Assembly (NCBI RefSeq): GCF_002733955.1 | Contig: NZ_NVXQ01000002.1 | Span: 124,001 to 188,000 of the forward strand | DNA: 64,000 nt | DNA from: Hoeflea sp. | GTDB lineage: Bacteria; Pseudomonadota; Alphaproteobacteria; Rhizobiales; Rhizobiaceae | Direction: 5' to 3' | In this document: one piece after another, positions 44,203 to 54,078 of the stretch | Layout: every line of letters begins with the position of its first letter | Position numbering within the stretch: the first letter of the stretch is position 1 | Program-made: the position numbers and the translations under genes | Notes under the pieces: generated by a model | What the model was told of the DNA's origin: nothing | Databases searched by the model: none | What the model saw: only the letters and a program-made list of their open reading frames with translations

Positions 44203-46320
44203 TCAGTTTGTCTCGATGAAGACGCTGACGCTGGCGGCCCGGCCCTTCGCGTCCATCACGGTCAGCGTCGAGGCGCCCGGGCTGTCGGGTGTCCAGTTGA
44301 GCACCCGCCGGCGCGTCGGCTTCGGCAGGGCATGCCCGTTGGCGATCAGCCGGTATGGCCCTGCCCCACCCTGCAGCTTGATCACCAGCGGCATCCGCGG
44401 ACCGGATCCGCCGGAGCCGAGCGCGACCCGCGCGCCCTGCGGCGGGTAGACGATCCGCGGTGGCAGCGATCCATCGGCGGCGGTGGCGCTCGATGTTTCA
44501 ACGCGGGTTTTGAATTTTCTCAACGCATGGGGCAAGGCCGCCCTGGCCTGCAAAGCAACGCCGGCCGGCGGCGGGGCAAGATCGACCCGGTCGACCCCGG
44601 CCCGGGCAAACGCCTCGAACAGCAGCGGTGCGGCTGTGTCGATGCCCGACAGCCCCGGTACCGGTGCTGCATCTGGTCGTCCGACCCAGACGCCGAGCAC
44701 ATGGCGGCCGTCAAATCCGATCGCCCAGGCATCGCGGTAGCCGTAGGAGGTCCCGGTCTTGTAGGCAATTGCGAGGCGCGGCACGCCCTGCGGAGCGTTG
44801 ACCCCGGCAAGAATATCGGCCACCTGCCAGCTGGCAGCCGCCGCCATCACCGGCTGATCCAGTGGCGCGCCGGAGCCCGGATCGGACCCGTCATGAAGCC
44901 TGCGCGCCATGCCCTCATTGACGAAGGCGGTATAGAGCTGCACCAGATCGCGGAGACTGACGCCGGCCCCGCCAAGCCCGATGGCCAGTCCCGGAGCGCC
45001 GCCCGGCGGCAGGTCGAGCTCGGTGCCGCCGCGCCGGAGCCGCGACAGCAGCCGTTGCGGCCCGACCGCGTCCAGCAACCGCACCGCAGGCACGTTAAGC
45101 GAGAAGCCGAGCGCCTCGCGGATGTTCACTTCGCCCATGTAGCCCCGGTCGAAATTGCGTGGCCGGTAGCCCGAAAAATCGGCCGGCGCATCGTCGATCA
45201 GCGTTTCAGCCGCAATCAGCGCGTCCTCGAAGGCCAGACCATAGATGAATGGCTTCAGCGCCGATCCGGGCGAGCGGGTGGCGCGGCTCATGTCGATTGC
45301 CCCGGCGCGGGCGGCGTCGAGATATCCGGTGGAACCGATGCTGGCAATGATCTCCCCGGTGCGGCCATCGGCGAGCAGCATGGCAAGCGACTGTTTCGGA
45401 CCGAGCCGGCTGACGCTTTCAACGGCAAGCTGTTCCATCCGCTGCTGGACATGGGCATCAAGGGTCAGCCGGATCGTCTTTGTGTCGGGTTGCGCCTGGA
45501 TCGCGGCATCCGCCGCATGAGCGGCCAGATCCGGCATGGCCAAACGCCGGCCCGGCAGCTTTGCAGCCGCAGCGCGGACAATTTCGCTTCGCGGGATCAG
45601 GCCGGCTTCACCCATCCGGGCAAGCACCCGATTGCGCGCCGCAACCGCCGTGGCATGATGCCGGTCGGGGCGCCTGGCTTCCGGTGATTGCGGCAGGGCG
45701 ACCAGCAGCGCGGATTGCGACAGGCTGAGTTTCTTCGGCTCGCGTCCGAACCAGGCGAGGCTCGCAGCCCGCACCCCCTCCAGATTGCCGCCATAGGGCG
45801 CCAGCATCAGGTAGCGCGCCAGAATTTCGTCCTTGCTCAGGCGGCGCTCGATCTGCAGCGCCCGCGCCATCTGCCTGAGCTTGGCGGACACCGACCTCTC
45901 GCTGCGCGGTTCGATCAGCCGCGCCAGCTGCATGGTGATGGTCGACGCCCCAGAGACGATCCGCCCGCCATTGAGCACCAGCTGCATTGCGGCGCGGCCA
46001 ACGGCCAGCAGATCAACGCCCGAGTGGCTGCGGAAGCGGCGGTCCTCATAGGCAATCAGCATGTTGATATAGTCGGGATCCACCGCCTCAAGCGACACCG
46101 GCAGCCGCCAGATGCCCGATTGCGTGGTGTAGGCGCGCAGCAGGGTTCCGTCCCGGGCGACAACGTCACGGGAGACATCAGCGGCAGTCTCGAGCGGCGG
46201 CGGGTAGGCTCTGTCGAGCCGGTCGAGGAAGAACCAGCCGGCAACAAGCAGCATCAGGCATCCCGCCAAGCTGCCCGCCACCAGCCGCCAGCGATAGTGG
46301 ATGCCGCGCAAACCCATCAT
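44203..46320 (-). CDS. pbpC: Penicillin-binding protein 1C
   Basis: A 705-aa bifunctional peptidoglycan synthase. A membrane anchor (about residues 13-32) precedes a GT51 glycosyltransferase domain (LIAYEDRRFRSHSGVDLLAVGRAAMQL, GASTITMQLARLIEPR) and a transpeptidase domain with SRATRSPGSALKPFIYGLAFE (SxxK) and AYKTGTSYGYRDAWAIGFDG (KTG). The C-terminal about 90 residues form the PBP1C-specific beta domain. The ATG at 46320 overlaps the alpha-2-macroglobulin stop (ATGA). The pbpC/alpha-2-macroglobulin pair is conserved in many Gram-negatives. Confidence 0.95.
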   Translation of the reverse strand: MMGLRGIHYRWRLVAGSLAGCLMLLVAGWFFLDRLDRAYPPPLETAADVSRDVVARDGTLLRAYTTQSGIWRLPVSLEAVDPDYINMLIAYEDRRFRSHSGVDLLAVGRAAMQLVLNGGRIVSGASTITMQLARLIEPRSERSVSAKLRQMARALQIERRLSKDEILARYLMLAPYGGNLEGVRAASLAWFGREPKKLSLSQSALLVALPQSPEARRPDRHHATAVAARNRVLARMGEAGLIPRSEIVRAAAAKLPGRRLAMPDLAAHAADAAIQAQPDTKTIRLTLDAHVQQRMEQLAVESVSRLGPKQSLAMLLADGRTGEIIASIGSTGYLDAARAGAIDMSRATRSPGSALKPFIYGLAFEDALIAAETLIDDAPADFSGYRPRNFDRGYMGEVNIREALGFSLNVPAVRLLDAVGPQRLLSRLRRGGTELDLPPGGAPGLAIGLGGAGVSLRDLVQLYTAFVNEGMARRLHDGSDPGSGAPLDQPVMAAAASWQVADILAGVNAPQGVPRLAIAYKTGTSYGYRDAWAIGFDGRHVLGVWVGRPDAAPVPGLSGIDTAAPLLFEAFARAGVDRVDLAPPPAGVALQARAALPHALRKFKTRVETSSATAADGSLPPRIVYPPQGARVALGSGGSGPRMPLVIKLQGGAGPYRLIANGHALPKPTRRRVLNWTPDSPGASTLTVMDAKGRAASVSVFIETN

Positions 46321-49300
46321 GGACCGCCCAGCACCTCCATGAACCCTGTCGCCGTCCGGGCCGCGAGTTCAGGCCGGTACATGTCCTCGACCACCGCTGC
46401 CGGATGGGTGTAGATCCCGGGAGTCACGGCCCGCACCACATAGGCAGCGACGAAATCGCGGTTTGACGTGCTGCGCCGGTCAAATGCCGCCATGAAGCGG
46501 TCGCTGCGAAACTCGGCGTGACTGGCAGAGGTCTCTCCCAACCATGGGAAGTTCTTGAGCTCGGCGCTGCCGACAAGCCGTGGATTGTCAATCGCGAATC
46601 CGGCCGGCAGCAGGTCGGTGACAACCACCCGCGAGGTCCAGGCATTGGCTTCGCGCATCTGCAGCACCACAAGATAGCGCTGGTTCTGCTGAACCGACGA
46701 GGTCGAGGCCGGCTGACCATCCAGCGTGTAGTAGCTGCGGCTGATCTCGAACCCGTTGCCACCGGCGCTGAGCGGCTGCACCGGCGCTGCGATGGTGGTC
46801 ACCACCGCGTCCACCGGGTCGGCGCCCTGATTGACGATGGTCAGCGGATTGTCTCGGATCTCCTCCCCACTCAGCCGGGCCTCATAGGCGCCGGCAAAGG
46901 CCTGGCCGTTGACACTGACCGAGATCGACCTGTTGCCGGCAGCCAGCGCCCGGGCCGCCAGCACCATCCAGGCGTCTTCCTGGGTACTGGTCGATTGCCG
47001 TGCGGTCTTGGCATTGCCGACAAAGCTGATCAGCTCCGGCACGATGCCCGGTGTCGGGGTCGATTCTGCTGCCAGCGCCAGCATCGCCGCCCCGTCGCGC
47101 AAGGCGGATCCATAGTCGTCGCGCCCCCCGATCAGCGTCGCCGTCGAGCGTGCGTGATTGAACGCCGAACGAAAACTCTCAGCCGCCCGTTGCGGATCAC
47201 CGTAAAGCGACAGCGCCGCGCCGATCTGGGCCCGCGCCAGCGGCTGGGCAAAGGCGTCGATCTGGCTGTCGGCGTAATAGCGCAGATCGGTAGCCGCTGC
47301 TTTGCGGTTGCGCGCCAGCACATAAAGCGCATAGGCGATCGAGCTGCCTTCCGAACTCACATCTGTGGTGTAGGCGAGCGCATTCTGCAGATTGTCGAGC
47401 GCCAGCCGGCTCGCCACCGGCGGAACCGAGAATCCCTTTTCCATCGCCCGTGTCAGGAAATCGGTGACATAGGCATCGAGCCAGAGATCGCCCGATCCCG
47501 GGCCCCAGAGGCCGAAACTGCCCGAGGCGGACTGGTAGGCCACAAGCCGGGTAATGGCGTCGTTGATGCGCTTGGTGATCGCATCCGCATCGTCGCCGCC
47601 ATGCGCGTCACCGAGTTCGCTCAGATAGAGCAGCGGCAGTGCCCGGCTGGTGGTTTGCTCAGCGCAGCCATAGGGATAGCGGTCGAGCGCCATCAGCAGC
47701 GAAGCCACGTCGAAGGCCGCGTTGCGCGTGACCCCCACCGTGACCGATGCGCCGTCGAGCAGACTGTCGGCCAGCAACTCGCCGTCGATCCGCAAGGTGC
47801 CGCCACCACCTGCCAGGCTGATGACGCGCTTGGTGGTCACCGGCATCGCGCCGGGGCGCACCGTGATGCGCTCTTCGCGATCAAGCGACAGCCCGTCCGG
47901 ACCGGTGAGCGCGATGGTGAGGACGTCCGGACCGGTCAGGCGTCCCTCGAGCGGCAGTACCAGGCTGCTGCGCGCGCCTGAGGCAAGATTGATCATCTGG
48001 CGCAATCCGCTGCCAGCCTGCACTCGGCCCGAAGCCGTGAACACTTCGACGGAATACTCCCCGGCCGGGCCATCGGTATTGGCCAGTTCGACCAGAACCT
48101 GTGACCGGTCGCCGGGCGCGAGAAACTGCGGCAGGCTGGCACTGATGACGACGGGATCCCGAATGATCACGTCGCGCGTTGCGTGCCCCAGTGCGCTGGC
48201 GCTCCAGGCCACCGCATTGATCCGCACCGTTCCGTTGAACTGAGGCATGTCGAACGTCACGCTTGCCGTCCCGTCAGGGCCGACTGCGACCGGGCTTTCA
48301 AAGAACGCCACCAGTTTCTCGCGCGGCGGACTGCCTTCGGAGCGCATCATCGCGCCGTCTCCGCCGGAGCGGATACGCCCGGTTACGCCGGCGGAACCGT
48401 CAATCAGGCGGCCGTAAAGGTCGCGGATTTCGAGCCCAAGCGCCCGCTGACCAAAATACCAGCTTTCCGGATCGGCTACTTCGTGCCGCGTCAGGTTGAG
48501 AATGCCGACATCGACAGCCGAGACGCTGACATAGGCCGCCTCGCCCGGTTTGAGCCCGGCAAGTGTCACCGGAATCGTGAACGCCCCGCGCGGCGTGGCC
48601 TGTTCGGGCAGATCGAGGCTCACCGAGAGCTTGCGCGCTTCCGGATCAACCGCCAGCCATTTGACACCGATCGAGCGCATCGGCAGCCGCGATTGCGCGT
48701 CACCCGGCCGGTAGAGGGTGGCGGTGACATAGGCGCCCGCACCCCATTCCTCGGTCACTGGAAGCTCGATGGTTGCACCAGCCTCGTCCACCGTCGCGGT
48801 AACGGTTTCGATCAACCGCTCCGAGCCGACCGTGATCAGCGCCTCGCCGGCAAAGCGTGGCGAAATCCGCAACTGCGCAATATCGCCGACCTTGTAGCTC
48901 TCCTTGTCGAGCGCAATCTCCAGCCCGTCGGGCGTTTCGATTGACTTGCTTTCGACATGCCAGCCGGCATCAAACAGCACGCTGCTCTCCGCGCCCTCGG
49001 CGCCGGTGACGTCGAGCCGGTAGCGGCCCCAGTCCACAATGGCCGAGAGTGATGCAGGCGCGTCATTGGCGACATCGACCTCGCCATCGGCGATTTCCGT
49101 GGTGAAATCAACAACTTCATAATTCCAGGAATTGCCCTGACGGTACCATTGATAGTTTCGCTCCACCTTGACCAGCGACCAGGAGACCCCTTGCATCGCT
49201 ATGCGCACGCCGTCCGCATCCACCGAGATCACCTGGAACGCCGCCTCGCTGTTCTCCGGAACCTGGCCATCCTCGAACAGCGGCTTGATGCCGATCCGCG

Positions 49301-51770
49301 CGCCCTGTGCGGCGACCTTGAGATCCACCGAGCGTTCGACCGCGCGGCCGCCGCCTTCTGCCGCACGGATAGTGACATTGGCGGTGAGAAACTGCGTGGT
49401 ATCCGGCAGTGCTCCCACATCAACCTCGACCGTTGCCCTGCCCGCCTGATCGAGCGCCGGCAGGCCGTCAAGCGAAATCCTTGTGTTTTCGAATTCCTCG
49501 TCGGCAAGGCCGAACTCGTATCCCTCATACCCGTCAAGTGAACGGGTTCGGCTCAACACGATGTCGCCTTCGGTCGCAAGCCCGCCGGCTGGCGCGCCAT
49601 AGAGATAGCGCCCGGTCACCAAGATGTCCGCCGGGACCTCCGGACTGACCACACCGTCGCCGGCATCAAGTTCGATTTCGATCCGGTCGGGTTGGAAATC
49701 CTCGACCAGGAACGACACTTCCGCCACCGCCGGGCGGTTCGGGTCGGTGTGGAACGCCGCGCGCCAGGCGCCGTGCATGGCGTTGTCCGGCAAGCCGAGC
49801 GCCAGGGCGTGGCCTCCAAGTGCGGCCCCGTTCGAGACCAGCCGCCGGTCCTCGACCCCGTCCGGCCGTTGCAGGATCAGCGTCAGCGGCAGATTGGCCA
49901 GCGCTTCCGCCTTGCCGTCGCGGGCAAGCGCAGACAGGTGAACCGTCTCACCGGCGCGGTAGATGCCGCGCTCGGTCCAGGCCATGACGTCGACTCCGCC
50001 GCTGGACGCCCGCCCCGCAACGCCGCGATCTGACAGGTCGAACCCGGCTCGCGTCAGATCGAGAAAGACAAAATCTCCATCCGCCCCCTTGGTCAGCAAT
50101 GCCGCCGGCGCCAGGCTCGCCTGGCCGCGGATCAGACCCGGTTGGAATGTGGCGCGCCCGTCGCCGTCGGTCACCGCTTCCCCCAGCACCTCGTTGTTGC
50201 GCGCAAGCAAGGTCAGCGACACAGCGCCAAGCGGTTTCGCTGTATCGAGCGAGCGCAGGAACACCGATAGCCCGTCTTCACCGGCAAAAGTTGTTACACC
50301 GATGTCGGAAATCACGAACCATTGGGTGGCACGCGATTCCCAGCTGTCAGACTTGTCGCCCAGCGGCGTGGCGGTGAGCACGTAGACACCGGGCTCGCGT
50401 TCGGGCAGCACGGTGTCGACCGGTATGCTGGTGATCACCTCCCGGTTCGGTTCACTGGCCACTTCGATGGCCCCCTCCCAGACCGACGCGCCGAGGTCTT
50501 GCAGGATCGAGTCGATGGAATAGCTGTTCAGCTGCCTGAGAAAATCCGAGCGTGTGATGATCTGCGACAGCGCCCGGTCCCCCACCCGGAACAGTTTCAA
50601 ATCAGCCGATGGGGCGTTGATGGTGACCAGCGGGATGCCGAGCCGTGACTTTGCCGGCAGAACGAAATTGGAGCCGGTAAAGCGCGCCGAGGGCGCCCGG
50701 TCACGAACATAGAGCGAGAGTTCGACTGGAGCCTCAAGCACTTCGCCGACCGATGACGGCAAGCCCTGCCGCAGGACCAGCCGGTAGCGTTGGCCATGAG
50801 CGAGGCCGTTGACGCAGATCTGCCGTGTGTCGGTCTCGATCGCAGCATCATTTGTGCCATCAATGCTGACAAACCCGGAATAATCCTGACCCTTGACCAG
50901 GTCTTCGGAGAACTGGACACAGATCCGCGGTGTTGCGCTGTCCGCATCAACCGTGTTGTCGACAACGCGAAAGCCGCGCGTGGCGCGCAATTGTTCATAG
51001 GCTGCACGAAGTGCGGGCACGTCCCGGAGCGCAAGGCTTTCCTTGTAGGCCGACAGCGCCGGTCGCCAGTTCTGAACCCCGACAAAGGCTTCGGCCAGCG
51101 CTGCCAGCGCATCGGCACGGTCGGTTGTTGTGCGCGAGGCCTGGTAAGCGTTGAGTGCCGAGGACACCGATACCGACAGGAGGCTGCGGCGCAGCTGGGC
51201 ATCCTGTGGCGTATAGGCCTGTGCCGTGCGCGAAAGCTCGGCCCAGAGATCGCTGCGCTCCGGACTTGCTGCAACCGCGATGGCAAAATTTAGCACCGCG
51301 CCTTCTATGTCGCCTGCGGAGATCGAATTCCGGGCAATGCGGGTAAGGGTCGCGACACCCCGGCCGGCTCCGCCACTGTAACGCGCAAGAGTCCGCTCGC
51401 GGTAGGCGCGGGCCTCGTCCATCAGCGATGCCGGGACGAAGCCCAGGTCCGGCGCAGCACCAAGATCAGGTCCGCCGCCGCTGACCACCCGGCCCGCGAT
51501 CGCTCCTTCAAATGGATTGATGCTGTCGTGATCGGATTTCAGGAAGCACCAGCCGGCCTTGATATTGTAGGTGAAGGCCCGGCACTGCGCGTCATCCAGG
51601 CACGCGGCCTTGCATTGATCCAGATCGACATCCTGCACCGTGCGCAGGTCAAATCCGAAATAGTCGGCATTAATTGTCGTCTCTATTCGCCGCGATCCAT
51701 CCTGCGCAAGCACCGGCGCCGACAGCAGAAGAACCATGAGACAGGCAAGGAAACGCTTGAATTCAGACAT
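46317..51770 (-). CDS. Alpha-2-macroglobulin family protein with N-terminal PAN domain
   Basis: A 1817-aa periplasmic protease trap. After a Sec signal peptide (MSEFKRFLACLMVLLLSAPVLAQ) there is a PAN/Apple-like domain (residues about 30-90, CKAACLDDAQCRAFTYNIKAGWCFLKSD). A helical stretch follows, then macroglobulin-like beta domains, the A2M family region, and the thioester motif CAEQ (C1369) in YPYGCAEQTTSRALPLL, then the terpenoid-toroid and receptor-like C-terminus. The intact thioester predicts covalent trapping of proteases. There is no lipobox after the signal peptide, unlike E. coli YfhM. The track start (51773) is a TTG; the ATG at 51770 has GGGAGGT upstream. Coupled to pbpC. Confidence 0.93.
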   Translation of the reverse strand: MSEFKRFLACLMVLLLSAPVLAQDGSRRIETTINADYFGFDLRTVQDVDLDQCKAACLDDAQCRAFTYNIKAGWCFLKSDHDSINPFEGAIAGRVVSGGGPDLGAAPDLGFVPASLMDEARAYRERTLARYSGGAGRGVATLTRIARNSISAGDIEGAVLNFAIAVAASPERSDLWAELSRTAQAYTPQDAQLRRSLLSVSVSSALNAYQASRTTTDRADALAALAEAFVGVQNWRPALSAYKESLALRDVPALRAAYEQLRATRGFRVVDNTVDADSATPRICVQFSEDLVKGQDYSGFVSIDGTNDAAIETDTRQICVNGLAHGQRYRLVLRQGLPSSVGEVLEAPVELSLYVRDRAPSARFTGSNFVLPAKSRLGIPLVTINAPSADLKLFRVGDRALSQIITRSDFLRQLNSYSIDSILQDLGASVWEGAIEVASEPNREVITSIPVDTVLPEREPGVYVLTATPLGDKSDSWESRATQWFVISDIGVTTFAGEDGLSVFLRSLDTAKPLGAVSLTLLARNNEVLGEAVTDGDGRATFQPGLIRGQASLAPAALLTKGADGDFVFLDLTRAGFDLSDRGVAGRASSGGVDVMAWTERGIYRAGETVHLSALARDGKAEALANLPLTLILQRPDGVEDRRLVSNGAALGGHALALGLPDNAMHGAWRAAFHTDPNRPAVAEVSFLVEDFQPDRIEIELDAGDGVVSPEVPADILVTGRYLYGAPAGGLATEGDIVLSRTRSLDGYEGYEFGLADEEFENTRISLDGLPALDQAGRATVEVDVGALPDTTQFLTANVTIRAAEGGGRAVERSVDLKVAAQGARIGIKPLFEDGQVPENSEAAFQVISVDADGVRIAMQGVSWSLVKVERNYQWYRQGNSWNYEVVDFTTEIADGEVDVANDAPASLSAIVDWGRYRLDVTGAEGAESSVLFDAGWHVESKSIETPDGLEIALDKESYKVGDIAQLRISPRFAGEALITVGSERLIETVTATVDEAGATIELPVTEEWGAGAYVTATLYRPGDAQSRLPMRSIGVKWLAVDPEARKLSVSLDLPEQATPRGAFTIPVTLAGLKPGEAAYVSVSAVDVGILNLTRHEVADPESWYFGQRALGLEIRDLYGRLIDGSAGVTGRIRSGGDGAMMRSEGSPPREKLVAFFESPVAVGPDGTASVTFDMPQFNGTVRINAVAWSASALGHATRDVIIRDPVVISASLPQFLAPGDRSQVLVELANTDGPAGEYSVEVFTASGRVQAGSGLRQMINLASGARSSLVLPLEGRLTGPDVLTIALTGPDGLSLDREERITVRPGAMPVTTKRVISLAGGGGTLRIDGELLADSLLDGASVTVGVTRNAAFDVASLLMALDRYPYGCAEQTTSRALPLLYLSELGDAHGGDDADAITKRINDAITRLVAYQSASGSFGLWGPGSGDLWLDAYVTDFLTRAMEKGFSVPPVASRLALDNLQNALAYTTDVSSEGSSIAYALYVLARNRKAAATDLRYYADSQIDAFAQPLARAQIGAALSLYGDPQRAAESFRSAFNHARSTATLIGGRDDYGSALRDGAAMLALAAESTPTPGIVPELISFVGNAKTARQSTSTQEDAWMVLAARALAAGNRSISVSVNGQAFAGAYEARLSGEEIRDNPLTIVNQGADPVDAVVTTIAAPVQPLSAGGNGFEISRSYYTLDGQPASTSSVQQNQRYLVVLQMREANAWTSRVVVTDLLPAGFAIDNPRLVGSAELKNFPWLGETSASHAEFRSDRFMAAFDRRSTSNRDFVAAYVVRAVTPGIYTHPAAVVEDMYRPELAARTATGFMEVLGGP

Positions 51771-52112
51771 CAAAACCTCCCGCGCCCGATTGCAATCAGG
51801 CAGATCGCAACATCGAATGCCGCCTCCAATGGCCCTTGAGGAGCCTCACCGCGGGTCTGATGTTGATGCCAAGAGTAGGACCTGAGTGCCCGTGGGAGCA
51901 AGAGCTTTCCAGTTTCGTCCGGCAAAGCGGTCCAGATTGTTGCAATGCATTGCACAAATGCGGTATGGGGAATGTGTGCTCCGAAAATGTGTATCTTTAG
52001 CACAACAATGCCAAACTCAGCGGCATTGGAGCTTGCAACGCTACGGGCGTTGCTCTTTCGGATTGCATATGCGCAATATATTGGTCATCCATTCTATAGA
52101 GCACGCACCGAA
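51771..52112. promoter_or_regulatory. Intergenic control region between the A2M gene and arsR-type gene
   Basis: A divergent gap of about 340 bases with no credible gene (the track extends the ArsR ORF into it from 51945 without a ribosome-binding site). It holds three symmetric elements on the ArsR side: TGCAATGCATTGCA (51941-51954, perfect 14-bp palindrome), GCAACGC-tacgg-GCGTTGC (52035-52053) and CAATATATTG (52074-52083). The last is near the probable promoter and is the best candidate for an ArsR-family site. No gene is seen in the rest. Confidence 0.5.
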
Positions 52113-52472
52113 ATGACATTGCCTCGCATCAAGTCCGACATGAAACCGGAAGAAATGAATCTCCTGCTTGTTCAGGCGCGCAAGGCCAGCGACCTGCTGA
52201 AATCGCTCAGCCATGAAACCCGGCTGATGATTCTCTGCATCCTGTCTGAAGGCGAGAAGTCGGTGTCCGAGCTCGAGGAAATCCTGGCTATGCCGCAGGC
52301 GGCGGTCTCGCAGCAACTGGCGCGGCTTCGCCTTGATGGACTGGTCGATACCAGGCGCGAGGGCCGGATGATCTATTACTCGATCCTCAACCAGGAAGTC
52401 TCGTCCGTCATAGGTACGCTCTATTCGCTGTTTTGCGCCCCGGTGCGCGACGGTGCCGACCAGGCCGGCTGA
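52113..52472 (+). CDS. ArsR-family transcriptional regulator
   Basis: A 119-aa winged helix-turn-helix protein: LLKSLSHETRLMILCILSEGEKSVSELEEILAMPQAAVSQQLARLRLDGLVDTRREGRMIYYSI is a standard ArsR/SmtB DNA-binding domain. The metal-binding ELCVCDL-type motif of arsenic or zinc sensors is absent; the only cysteines are one in the helix LILCIL-type stretch (MILCILSEG) and one near the C-terminus (LFCAPV), so it may be a redox or metal-independent sensor of the BigR/YgaV kind. Start at the ATG at 52113, or possibly 52140. The target is unknown. Confidence 0.88.
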   Translation: MTLPRIKSDMKPEEMNLLLVQARKASDLLKSLSHETRLMILCILSEGEKSVSELEEILAMPQAAVSQQLARLRLDGLVDTRREGRMIYYSILNQEVSSVIGTLYSLFCAPVRDGADQAG

Positions 52473-52581
52473 GCCCCCTCCCTGCCGACCAGCCTACCGA
52501 ATTCAGTATTAATTTCAAAGTTTTACGTAATTCGTGCTTTGGCGTCTGGTTGCGTGACGACAGACCGTATTCGCTTGCCAA

Positions 52582-52625
52582 ACAAAAAGAAGCTGATCAG
52601 TTGCCTGACCAGCTTCCTCAATTTT
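52582..52625. terminator. Bidirectional terminator between arsR and hemA
   Basis: GAAGCTGATCAG (52589-52600) pairs with CTGACCAGCTTC (52605-52616) through a TTGC loop, a 12-bp stem with one mismatch. On the plus strand it is followed by CTCAATTTTCC; on the minus strand by CTTTTTGTTTG. It is a good intrinsic terminator for hemA and a weaker one for the ArsR gene. Confidence 0.85.
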
Positions 52626-52673
52626 CCGTGGCTGCCGTAACGAGAGCGGCGGAGCGGTCGTCAGCCTGAAACT

Positions 52674-53891
52674 CTATGCCACCGCCCGCGCCAGAGCGCA
52701 CTGCGACCACAATTCGCTCAGCGCACCGGCAAGATGCTGGATATCGGCATCCGAATGCATCGGCGTCGGCGTGATCCGCAGACGTTCGGTTTTCACCGGA
52801 ACGGTCGGGTAGTTGATCGGCTGTACATAGATGCCGTGATTGTCCATCAGCACATCCGAGATCCATTTGCACTTGGACGCATTGCCGACCATCACCGGAA
52901 CGATGTGGCTCGGGTTTTCCATGTGCGGAATGCCGTGCGAATCAAGCGCGCGGCGCACCTTGGCAACGGTATCCTGGTGCCGGCGGCGCTCGAGCTGGCT
53001 GGCCTTCAGGTGCCGGATCGAAGCCGCTGCACCCGCAGCCAGTGCCGGCGGCAGCGCCGTTGTAAAGATGAAGCCCGAGGCAAAGCTGCGCACGAAATCG
53101 CACAGGTGGCGTGAGCCGGTGATGTAACCGCCCATGACGCCAAACGCCTTGCCCAGCGTGCCTTCGATGACCGTCAGGCGATGCATGATGCCCTCGCGTT
53201 CGGCAATGCCGCCGCCGCGCGGGCCGTACATGCCCACGGCATGCACTTCATCAAGATAGGTCATGGCGCCGAATTCATCGGCCACGTCGCACAGCGCTGC
53301 GATCGGCGCCACATCGCCATCCATGGAATAGACGCTTTCAAACGCCACCATCTTGGGAGCGGCCGGATCGTCGAGCGCCATCAGGCGGCGCAGGTCTTCG
53401 GGATCATTGTGCTTGAAAACCCGCTTTTCGCAGCGTGAGTGGCGAATGCCCTCGATCATGGAGGCATGGTTCAAGGCGTCGGAATAGACGATGATGCCCG
53501 GGATCTTGGCCGCAAGCGTGCCAAGGGCCGCCCAGTTGGAAACATAACCCGATGTGAAGATCAGGGCGTCTTCCTTGCCGTGCAGATCGGCCAGCTCGTT
53601 TTCCAGAAGCACGTGATAATGATTCGTGCCCGAGATGTTGCGGGTTCCGCCAGCCCCGGCGCCACAACGCTCGATGGCTTCCTTCATGGCATTGGTAACA
53701 AGTGGATTTTGGCCCATGCCGAGATAGTCGTTGGAACACCAGACTGTCACGTCCTGCGTTGAACCGTCCGCCCGATACCGAGTCGCCCGCGGAAAACCGC
53801 CGGCATGACGTTCGATATCTGCAAACACCCGGTAATTGCCTGCCTTGTGCAGGCCACCAAGCTTTTCCTCGAAGAACGCTTCAAAATCCAT
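52674..53891 (-). CDS. hemA: 5-aminolevulinate synthase
   Basis: A 405-aa PLP enzyme condensing glycine and succinyl-CoA to 5-aminolevulinate, the first step of the alphaproteobacterial (Shemin) heme pathway. It opens [36 protein letters not shown], with [52 protein letters not shown], the aspartate in [12 protein letters not shown] and the PLP lysine in [18 protein letters not shown]. The ATG at 53891 is the conserved start; the track start at 53975 is not. A strong terminator lies downstream. The 187-base upstream gap shows no clear Fnr/FixK box. Confidence 0.97.
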   Translation of the reverse strand: MDFEAFFEEKLGGLHKAGNYRVFADIERHAGGFPRATRYRADGSTQDVTVWCSNDYLGMGQNPLVTNAMKEAIERCGAGAGGTRNISGTNHYHVLLENELADLHGKEDALIFTSGYVSNWAALGTLAAKIPGIIVYSDALNHASMIEGIRHSRCEKRVFKHNDPEDLRRLMALDDPAAPKMVAFESVYSMDGDVAPIAALCDVADEFGAMTYLDEVHAVGMYGPRGGGIAEREGIMHRLTVIEGTLGKAFGVMGGYITGSRHLCDFVRSFASGFIFTTALPPALAAGAAASIRHLKASQLERRRHQDTVAKVRRALDSHGIPHMENPSHIVPVMVGNASKCKWISDVLMDNHGIYVQPINYPTVPVKTERLRITPTPMHSDADIQHLAGALSELWSQCALARAVA

Positions 53892-54078
53892 TGCATTAGT
53901 CCTATGTGTCACTTCCAACATGCGAAACATCGCCGCTTCCGTCAACCCGAAATCCGAATGTTGGAAGCCAGTCATATGGTCGCATGGTCGCCGAAAGGAA
54001 GTCCTTGTCCTATGTCAAATCGTCCCGAGAACTTGTTCTCGTGACATTATTTTGGCTTTTGGCAGGAAAAAGCACCGA

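Noticed and set aside
46518-47981. A 487-aa plus-strand ORF opposite the alpha-2-macroglobulin gene
   Set aside because: Arg/Gln/His-rich composition typical of antisense frames; the minus-strand A2M frame has the thioester motif and conserved domains.
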